A stretch of 26,021 bases of DNA from a bacterium (GTDB lineage: Bacteria; SZUA-182; SZUA-191; JAJRXT01): positions 1 to 26,021 of the forward strand of contig JAJRUU010000008.1 of assembly GCA_024277605.1 (NCBI GenBank), in the 5' to 3' direction. Positions within the stretch are counted from its first letter, which is position 1, and the number at the start of each line of letters is the position of its first letter. Shown here piece after piece: positions 21,077-26,021 of the stretch. The notes under the pieces were generated by a model that made no database searches, was not told where the DNA came from, and saw only the letters and a list, made by a program, of their open reading frames with translations. Made by a program: the position numbers and the translations under genes.

Positions 21077-22996
21077 TTATGTTTTGTGGGTACCCTTGTT
21101 CATTAGTTTAGCCACCGTGGGGAAGGCATTAAAATCAGTGTGCGGCAAAAACAAAGCTGATGTATATTCCTCCATAAAATCAAGCGATACGCTCAACTCT
21201 ATATTGGTCATGCTTTTGGCGATTTGCTCACCCTCCTGGCGCAGCTTACTGGACAAAAGCGCCAGATGCGCTCCGATGACCGAGCTGTTTCCCAGATATT
21301 CAAACTTGTCAGAGGGAATATCGGGTAACAGCCCGATGGCTACCGCACTTTCAATGTTTAAGTAATTACCCAGTCCACCGGCGATCAAAAAACGGTCAAC
21401 TTGTCCAAACTCAAGCCCCATTTGATTAAGCAACACTCGAAAACCGGCATACATGGCCCCCTTGGCCCGGATGAGATTATCAATATCCAGCTCGGTCAAC
21501 ACAATATCTGCCTGGGTCAGGCTCTCATTGGCCCATAGCAACACATATTCAGCCACCCCTTCATGACAACGTATGCGGGGCGATATAAGCTCACAGTTAA
21601 TCTTTCCCTTGCGGTCTACCACCCCGGCTAAAAATAGCCCCGCCAGCGCATCAATGATACCTGAACCGCAAATCCCACTGGGTTTGCCGCCGCCGATTAC
21701 CTTTATGCACTCCGGTTCGTAAGTCGTACGATCAATAGTTATCTGTTCAATGGCCCCGGTCATGGCCCGCATACCGCATTTTACCCCACCACCCTCAAAC
21801 GCCGGACCGGCCGAGCAGGAAGCGGCTATCAACCACTCTTTATTACCCAGTACAATCTCGCCATTGGTGCCGATATCGATAAACAAGCACAACTCATCCC
21901 TTTTATGTATTTCAGCACGCAATACCCCGGCGGTAATATCCCCGCCGACATAACTGGCGACACAGGGCATACAGTACAGCAGGGCTTGGCGGTTAACCCT
22001 AAGCCCCAACTCAGAGGCGCGTATCAGCGGAAAGTGAGCGGCAGTCGGGATATAGGGGTCGCGGCGAATATTTGTGGGATCAATCCCCAAAAGCAGATGG
22101 GTCATGGTGGTATTTCCGGCAGCCACCACCCCTTCCAGTTTATCCGGGGCGATACCGCTTTTTGTAGCCAACTGATCTATCAAATTATTTATCGTGGAGA
22201 TCACTTTTTGATGCAGCTCATCCAGCCCCCCTTTTTGGGCATAGATAATACGCGATATCACATCCTCGCCACAACTTACTTGAGCGTTATAGCTGGAGGC
22301 TACCGCCGCCGCCCGCCCATCGATTAAGTCCACCAGATGCACCACCACGCTGGTAGTACCCACATCAATCGCCAGCCCGTAACAGTGCTGAGTTACATCC
22401 CCCGGCTCGACATCCACGATATGCAGCAGGCAATCCTGCTCTACCAAAGTCAGGGTAATCTCCCACTCCCGCTCACGCAGCGCCCGGCTGAGTTTCCTTA
22501 ATACCTCGAGTCCGCAATGTATCTCACGATGCTTAAAACCCTTGGCTTTAAGCTCGCGGCGTATACGCTCCAAATCACTAATACAGTCATCCAAACTGGG
22601 CGGGGGAAGTTGTAAGTGCAGCTTCTTGGTGCGGGGATCTATCTCCCAATGCCCGACGGTTAAGGGATAGCCCACCTCGCCCGCAACCCCGGCCAGTATT
22701 TTCTCCTTACCCAGCTGCACAGTGGGGGGGATACTGATACGCATATCCCCCTCTACTAAGGTGACACAGGCCAGACAATAGCCCTGCTCAATTTCTTTAT
22801 CGGTCAGATGCGGAGTGGGTTCGGGCTTATAGTCACCCGCTTGCACCACCACCCGGCAGCGCCCGCACACCCCCTGGCCCCCGCAGGAGCTATCGATGGC
22901 GATTCCAGCATCGGCAATTGCTTTAAGCAATACCGAACCCTTGGGCACCTGAATGGTTTTGTTATCCGGTAATATAGTTAGCGTACATAGAGACAT
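21077..22996 (-). CDS. RACo-like ferredoxin/ASKHA activator of corrinoid proteins
   Basis: This 639-residue protein combines an N-terminal 2Fe-2S ferredoxin domain with a large C-terminal ATP-binding ASKHA domain (DUF4445). It is the layout of RACo, which uses ATP to reduce inactive Co(II) corrinoid proteins to Co(I). Cluster ligands are Cys38, Cys44, Cys47 and Cys77 (SSCGGQGVCGRC, then CLAC). A linker of about 100 residues leads to the actin-like fold starting near YGLAIDVGTTSVVVHLVD (206-223). Later motifs are VAAGNTTMTHLLLG, DIGTNGEIVLGN, AGPAFEGGGVKCGM, GICGSGIIDALAG and AGGLGNYLNIESAVAIGL. Related proteins serve both the Wood-Ljungdahl corrinoid protein and methyltransferase corrinoid proteins. 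No corrinoid protein, methyltransferase or CO dehydrogenase gene is in the window, so the partner is unknown. hicB ends only 26 bp upstream. Confidence 0.9.
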   Translation of the reverse strand: MSLCTLTILPDNKTIQVPKGSVLLKAIADAGIAIDSSCGGQGVCGRCRVVVQAGDYKPEPTPHLTDKEIEQGYCLACVTLVEGDMRISIPPTVQLGKEKILAGVAGEVGYPLTVGHWEIDPRTKKLHLQLPPPSLDDCISDLERIRRELKAKGFKHREIHCGLEVLRKLSRALREREWEITLTLVEQDCLLHIVDVEPGDVTQHCYGLAIDVGTTSVVVHLVDLIDGRAAAVASSYNAQVSCGEDVISRIIYAQKGGLDELHQKVISTINNLIDQLATKSGIAPDKLEGVVAAGNTTMTHLLLGIDPTNIRRDPYIPTAAHFPLIRASELGLRVNRQALLYCMPCVASYVGGDITAGVLRAEIHKRDELCLFIDIGTNGEIVLGNKEWLIAASCSAGPAFEGGGVKCGMRAMTGAIEQITIDRTTYEPECIKVIGGGKPSGICGSGIIDALAGLFLAGVVDRKGKINCELISPRIRCHEGVAEYVLLWANESLTQADIVLTELDIDNLIRAKGAMYAGFRVLLNQMGLEFGQVDRFLIAGGLGNYLNIESAVAIGLLPDIPSDKFEYLGNSSVIGAHLALLSSKLRQEGEQIAKSMTNIELSVSLDFMEEYTSALFLPHTDFNAFPTVAKLMNKGTHKT

Positions 22997-23022
22997 AAAT
23001 TTTTCTCATGGGTTAAAAGGTG

Positions 23023-23232
23023 TTATGCAAATACCAGACGCCCCTTGGGTTCAGGAATCGGACGGCCTAGTTCCTTGGCGGTTTCAATCCACTCCTGAAT
23101 GATTATTTCTGCGTTAGCCAGGGCCGCTTGATAAGTAGTTCCATCAGCCGCACATCCGGGTAATTCGGGAACCTCGGCTATGAATGACTGATCTTCCTCA
23201 CTCCAGTAGATAATTACCTCATATTTGGTCAC
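23023..23232 (-). CDS. hicB: HicB-family antitoxin, short form
   Basis: This 69-residue protein has the HicB (UPF0150) fold signature: YEVIIYWSEEDQSFIAEVPELPGC followed by ADGTTYQAALANAEIIIQEW. It should bind and block the HicA mRNA interferase. Unlike longer HicB proteins it has no room for a C-terminal helix-turn-helix or ribbon-helix-helix domain, so direct operator binding is unlikely. Its start overlaps the hicA 3' end by 14 nt. The RACo-like gene begins 26 bp downstream on the same strand. Confidence 0.85.
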   Translation of the reverse strand: MTKYEVIIYWSEEDQSFIAEVPELPGCAADGTTYQAALANAEIIIQEWIETAKELGRPIPEPKGRLVFA

Positions 23233-23485
23233 TTACTTCACCTCCCAATTTATACTTCAAAATCAGATTGCGAACCTGTTTGATTTGATATGGTTTAGCC
23301 ACAGCACCCTTAGGCTGCAAATTCAAGATTTCCTCAACGCCAGCTTTAGTAAATATGTGGTGGCTGCCACGAATGCGTTCATCAAAGCCCAAATGATACA
23401 ACAACTGACACAATCCTGCAAAAGGGATGTTTTTATCAGATGCACCTTGCAAAATTCGCCATAAGAGCTTGTTATATTTGCTCAT
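23219..23485 (-). CDS. hicA: HicA-family mRNA interferase toxin
   Basis: This 88-residue protein fits the HicA toxin family, double-stranded-RNA-binding-like folds that cleave mRNA. It has LCQLLYHLGFDERIRGSHHIF (25-45) with the catalytic-type His in GSHHIF (His42) and a following strand/helix. The protein is slightly longer than the commonest HicA (about 60-80) because of an N-terminal extension of about 20 residues, MSKYNKLLWRILQGASDKNI, seen in some chromosomal HicA proteins. The ATG at 23485 has only a weak AGAG upstream. It lies inside the 3' end of a short leader-peptide-like ORF. hicB follows with a 14-nt overlap. Confidence 0.85.
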   Translation of the reverse strand: MSKYNKLLWRILQGASDKNIPFAGLCQLLYHLGFDERIRGSHHIFTKAGVEEILNLQPKGAVAKPYQIKQVRNLILKYKLGGEVSDQI

Positions 23486-23585
23486 CTATAGACATCTCTA
23501 AGTATTTGACGGCCATGGTGTTCGTAGCGGCAAACAGCAAAACCGCTGTGAACACCATTAAAGCTATACCCCATCTCCTGCTCAT
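23472..23585 (-). pseudogene. Signal-peptide-like small ORF overlapping hicA, probable gene remnant
   Basis: A 37-codon ORF starts at an ATG at 23585 with GGGGG about 7 nt upstream and ends at TAA (23474-23472). It encodes an N-terminal signal peptide: MSRR, then WGIALMVFTAVLLFAATNT, then a possible cleavage site before AVKYLEMSIDEQI. Its last 14 nt overlap the hicA start in another frame. The short mature part looks like the beginning of a longer secreted protein, so I read it as the 5' end of a gene truncated where hicA joins. A genuine small secreted peptide or a leader that couples hicA translation are alternatives. Confidence 0.5.
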
Positions 23586-23621
23586 CTTAAGCCCCCGCTA
23601 TTTTAATAAAACAAAAAATTT

Positions 23622-23640
23622 ACCACAGAGGGCACAGAGG
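23622..23640 (+). repeat. Left arm of outer inverted repeat (ACCACAGAGGGCACAGAGG)
   Basis: This 19-nt arm pairs with 23872-23891 (inverse ACCACAGAGGGGCACAGAGG, one extra G), enclosing a MITE copy. The sequence type ACCACAGAGG...CACAGAGG is a familiar intergenic repeat in environmental bacterial genomes. Confidence 0.6.
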
Positions 23641-23665
23641 AAAAACAAATACAGAATGCAAAAAA

Positions 23666-23798
23666 GATGGAGTCGCAAAAAGTCGTCATTCCAGCGAAAG
23701 CGGGAATCCATCCTGATTTTAACTATCGTAAAATACTGGATTCCCGTTTACACGGGAATGACAATAATCTGTGTTTTCTGACTTTTTACGAGACCATC
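23666..23798 (-). mobile_element. 133-bp MITE-like element (copy C)
   Basis: Terminal repeats GATGGAGTCGCAAAAAGTC and GACTTTTTACGAGACCATC enclose ATTCC-AGCGAAAGC-GGGAAT and ATTCCCG-TTTACA-CGGGAAT hairpins. It is flanked on both sides by AAAAAA (23660-23665, 23799-23804), compatible with a 6-bp target duplication. The reverse complement of copy B matches it closely along its full length. Confidence 0.8.
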
Positions 23799-23838
23799 AA
23801 AAAAGGACTCAGGGTAACTGCCAATTTACCACAATGGA

Positions 23839-23866
23839 TAAAAAATACGAAACAGGCTTTGCCTGT
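23839..23866 (-). terminator. Probable intrinsic terminator of aroE
   Basis: On the minus strand the stem ACAGGC-AAA-GCCTGT (23866-23852) is followed by TTCGTATTTTTTATCC. It lies 25 bp beyond the aroE stop. The 6-bp stem is short but the T-run is good. Confidence 0.5.
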
Positions 23867-23871
23867 GCCTG

Positions 23872-23891
23872 CCTCTGTGCCCCTCTGTGGT
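23872..23891 (-). repeat. Right arm of outer inverted repeat
   Basis: CCTCTGTGCCCCTCTGTGGT is the inverse of 23622-23640 with one extra base. Its last base is part of the aroE stop codon, so this repeat abuts the gene directly. Confidence 0.6.
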
Positions 23892-24739
23892 CAAATCATT
23901 ATCGCTTCCCGCATTACTCTAACCGGCGCTTTCTTACCAGTCCAGATTTCAAAGGTCAGAGCTCCTTGATATACCAGCATTCCCAGACCGTTTAAAATTT
24001 TAGCGCCTTTGGCCTCAGCCTCAGCCAGTAATCTAGTTTTAGCTGGGCTATAGATTAAATCGTATACCAACTGACCCGCATGGAGTGCGTTTGCATCTAT
24101 GGGTGGCATGGCGTCGGATTTTAGGCCCACTGAGGTGGCGTTTATGATAAGCTGCGCTTCAGTGGCGCATTTATTCAGTTCGTCGCCACCAAGAGGCAGA
24201 CAATTTGCTTCCACCTGAGGGGCTATATGCTTTAGCATAGTAACCAGCGCATTAGCCCGCTCTTTAGTGCGGTTGGCGATGCTGATTTTTCTTGCTCCCT
24301 GATTCGCCAGGCTAACCGCCACTGCTTTAGCCGCCCCACCGGCTCCCAGGAGTAATATTTTTTTCCCCTCAGGATCGGTATTGCCCTCTTTCTCTAATGA
24401 GGTTATAAAACCCTCGCTATCGGTGTTGTAGCCGCACAACTTCTCCCCCTCCAGCTTTATGGTATTCACCGCCCCCAATTTTTTTGCGTTTTCCGAGAGT
24501 TCATCCAAATATTCAAGCGCCCGCTCTTTATGTGGAACAGTTACATTAACCCCGGCAATGTTCAGGGCCCTAAGTCCCCTAACCGCTCCTCTTAAGTTTT
24601 CCGGTTTTACCTCAAAGCTCGAATACACGTAATCCAATCCCAGGTGCGCAAAGGCGGCATTATGCATCTGTGGTGAGAGGGTGTGGTTAATCGGATAGCC
24701 CAGTATCCCTACTACTTTAGTATGGGAAGTGATCTTCAA
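23891..24739 (-). CDS. aroE: Shikimate dehydrogenase
   Basis: AroE reduces 3-dehydroshikimate to shikimate with NADPH in the cytosol. The 282-residue protein has the substrate site HTLSPQMHN (19-27), NVTVPHK (65-71) with catalytic Lys71, NTDSEGF with Asp107, and the NADP-binding loop LGAGGAAKAVAVSL (131-144) followed by NRTKERA, which favours NADP. The start is a TTG at 24739 overlapping the bshA stop as TTGA, with AGGAG 11 nt upstream inside bshA. Translation is probably coupled. Together with aroK near 20 kb it covers two consecutive chorismate steps, in separate units. Confidence 0.95.
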   Translation of the reverse strand: MKITSHTKVVGILGYPINHTLSPQMHNAAFAHLGLDYVYSSFEVKPENLRGAVRGLRALNIAGVNVTVPHKERALEYLDELSENAKKLGAVNTIKLEGEKLCGYNTDSEGFITSLEKEGNTDPEGKKILLLGAGGAAKAVAVSLANQGARKISIANRTKERANALVTMLKHIAPQVEANCLPLGGDELNKCATEAQLIINATSVGLKSDAMPPIDANALHAGQLVYDLIYSPAKTRLLAEAEAKGAKILNGLGMLVYQGALTFEIWTGKKAPVRVMREAIMI

Positions 24740-25857
24740 CCGGCTAGTATCTCCTGATAATAATCTTCGTACATTTTTACAATAGTATCCTCAGAGAATT
24801 TTATTTTAGCAATCTCCCGCCCCCGGGCGCCGAACTGTTCAGCCAGTTTTTTATCTTGCAGGATTTGCAGCGCATAGCGGCTCATCTGCTCAATATCCCC
24901 TATGGGGGCCAAGAAACCGTTTGCTCCATGTTCCACCACTTCCGGTAAGCCGCCCACATCCGAGGCCACTACCGGCACCTCACAACTCATGGCTTCCAGT
25001 GCCGCCAGCCCGAACGATTCCATCTCAGACGGCAATAAGAACAGATCGGAAATCCCCAGTATATCCTGTACATTATCCAACTGATGCAGGAAGGTAACCT
25101 GCTGTCGTAGTGAGAGCCGGTTTACCAACTCCAGCGTCCGGTCGAATTCAGGCCCCTCCCCGATTAAAAGTAACCTGGCGGGTAATTCCCTGACTATCTT
25201 CTCAAAGGTGAGCACTACATCCGGCACCTGCTTAAGCGAGCGGAAGTTGGATATATGGGTGATGATTCTTTCATCGGGCTTGGCATAATGGCCTCTCAAT
25301 GACTGATTTGGTTGTCTTAAAAAGCGTGCGGTGTTCACAAAATTGGGAATCACCCGAATATTACAGTTAGTACAAAACTCATCCTTGGTTACTTTGGCCA
25401 AGTATTGAGAGACGGCGGTAAGCCCGTTATTGTTTTCAATGGCGTATTTGGTTACTCTGAAGTATGATGGGTCGAGTCCCACCAGCCTAATATCGGTACC
25501 ATGTAAGGTGGTGATAATCTTAACCGATTTATTACCCACTACCTGTTGCGCTAAGTGAGCTGAAGTGGAATGGGGTACGGCATAATGGGCGTGAATCAAC
25601 TCCAGTTTATATTTCTCGATCACCTCGGCGGTTTTTGAAGCCAGCGCTATGGTATAAGGCGGAAATTTAAACAGCGGATAGCTCACTACATCTACCAGAT
25701 GAAAGTAGATATTTTTTGCCGAAGTGGTTAACCTGGCCGGCAGGTTGTAGCAGATAAAATGTACCTCATGCCCCCGCTCGCTCAAACTCTTGCCCAACTC
25801 GGTTGCAATGACGCCACTCCCACCAAATGTGGGGTAGCAGATAATGCCGATCTTCAC
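24736..25857 (-). CDS. bshA: N-acetyl-alpha-D-glucosaminyl L-malate synthase
   Basis: BshA joins UDP-N-acetylglucosamine to L-malate, the first step of bacillithiol synthesis, in the cytosol. This 373-residue GT4 enzyme starts with the distinctive KIGIICYPTFGGSGVIATELG (2-22), followed by GHEVHFICY and HAHYAVPHSTSAHLAQQ. The C-terminal donor site is ESFGLAALEAMSCEVPVVASDVGGLPE. The GTG start at 25857 has GAGGA 8 nt upstream. No bshB or bshC lies nearby, so bacillithiol production is inferred from this gene only. A related GT4 enzyme with another acceptor cannot be fully excluded, but the N-terminal signature is typical of BshA. Confidence 0.88.
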   Translation of the reverse strand: MKIGIICYPTFGGSGVIATELGKSLSERGHEVHFICYNLPARLTTSAKNIYFHLVDVVSYPLFKFPPYTIALASKTAEVIEKYKLELIHAHYAVPHSTSAHLAQQVVGNKSVKIITTLHGTDIRLVGLDPSYFRVTKYAIENNNGLTAVSQYLAKVTKDEFCTNCNIRVIPNFVNTARFLRQPNQSLRGHYAKPDERIITHISNFRSLKQVPDVVLTFEKIVRELPARLLLIGEGPEFDRTLELVNRLSLRQQVTFLHQLDNVQDILGISDLFLLPSEMESFGLAALEAMSCEVPVVASDVGGLPEVVEHGANGFLAPIGDIEQMSRYALQILQDKKLAEQFGARGREIAKIKFSEDTIVKMYEDYYQEILAG

Positions 25858-25893
25858 CCTAGTTCCTCACGCCTTTAAGTGTACCTTGAAAAA

Positions 25894-25912
25894 GGGGACC
25901 AGTCCCCAATTG
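25894..25912 (-). terminator. GGGGAC/GTCCCC hairpin with T-run upstream of bshA
   Basis: On the minus strand GGGGACTGGTCCCC is followed directly by TTTTTC. It could end the transcript of a gene beyond the window edge before bshA. The same palindrome family occurs in tandem at 9696-9725. Confidence 0.45.
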
Positions 25913-25995
25913 CCTTTTCGCCCAAGCTCTGCGTTATGCTCAAAATTTAATCCTCGGAATATCAAACATATACCTGCGGTTAAATTTTTCGCATG

Positions 25996-26007
25996 GCCAC
26001 ATGTGGC
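25996..26007. repeat. 12-bp perfect palindrome GCCACATGTGGC
   Basis: A self-complementary dodecamer lies at the window edge, about 140 bp upstream of bshA, in sequence that looks like a degenerate intergenic repeat. Its role is unknown and its context is cut off. Confidence 0.35.
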
Positions 26008-26021
26008 TGCCTTGATCTTGA

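Larger units (their letters stand above)
23586..23890. other. Gene-free, repeat-filled region between hicA and aroE
   Basis: Just over 300 bp without a gene. From left to right it holds an inverted-repeat arm (23622-23640), a 133-bp MITE (23666-23798), a probable aroE terminator (23839-23866) and the second inverted-repeat arm (23872-23891). Short ORFs crossing it are read through the repeats and have no coding character. Confidence 0.6.

Noticed and set aside
13218..23891. CRISPR array formed by the repeated palindromes
   Set aside because: The repeats are kilobases apart, not regularly spaced, and have MITE-like termini; no cas genes are present.
1..26021. tRNA, rRNA or prophage genes
   Set aside because: No cloverleaf-like segments, rRNA-like stretches, integrases or phage structural genes were seen in any gap.

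Overview
The window looks like chromosomal housekeeping DNA from a Gram-negative bacterium. A TonB-like protein with an ExbB/TolQ-type partner, a secreted S41 protease and a divergent polysaccharide deacetylase imply a periplasm and outer membrane. The gene mix (split transketolase, GSI-alpha-type glutamine synthetase, bacillithiol-type BshA, RACo-like corrinoid activator, many intergenic inverted repeats) suggests a poorly sampled lineage. I cannot assign a phylum from this window. TTG starts are common: ald, plsY, aroE and probably the TPR gene.

Layout. (1) 1-1733: a full-length glutamine synthetase reading frame on +, broken by one in-frame TAA at codon 55, followed by a hairpin-rich tail. 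(2) 9331 down to 1734 on -: TPR membrane protein, alanine dehydrogenase, transketolase N and C halves, CtpA-type protease, YibQ-type deacetylase. A sigma70-like promoter near 9565-9593 reads into this run through a leader of about 225 nt. (3) 13147 down to 9733 on -: tonB-like, exbB/tolQ-like, hisC, plsY, closely packed and partly overlapping. (4) 13218-14235: accessory patch with a degenerate MITE-like element, a HEPN/MNT toxin-antitoxin-type pair and a perfect palindrome. (5) pyrG (-), cobT (+), nadA (-) and a family-4 glycosyltransferase (+) as single units. Good promoters are visible for pyrG and nadA, and a 133-bp MITE sits between cobT and nadA. (6) 22996 down to 19704 on -: RACo-like activator, pgeF, aroK. 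(7) 23023-23891: hicAB, a leader-peptide-like ORF remnant overlapping hicA, and a second 133-bp MITE nested inside an inverted repeat. (8) 25857 down to 23891 on -: bshA and aroE, overlapping by TTGA.

Functionally the window covers nitrogen assimilation (GS, ald), pentose-phosphate metabolism (tkt), aromatic and histidine biosynthesis (aroK, aroE, hisC), CTP, NAD, cobalamin and bacillithiol synthesis, phospholipid initiation (plsY), and envelope maintenance (ctpA, yibQ, pgeF, tonB/exbB). I found no convincing new multi-gene system. The most notable points are the single-codon interruption of glnA, a 133-bp MITE family with 6-bp flanking direct repeats whose copies lie next to both toxin-antitoxin pairs, a recurrent short intergenic motif (one copy split by a MITE), and stop-codon-abutting hairpins inside the tkt/ctpA cluster.
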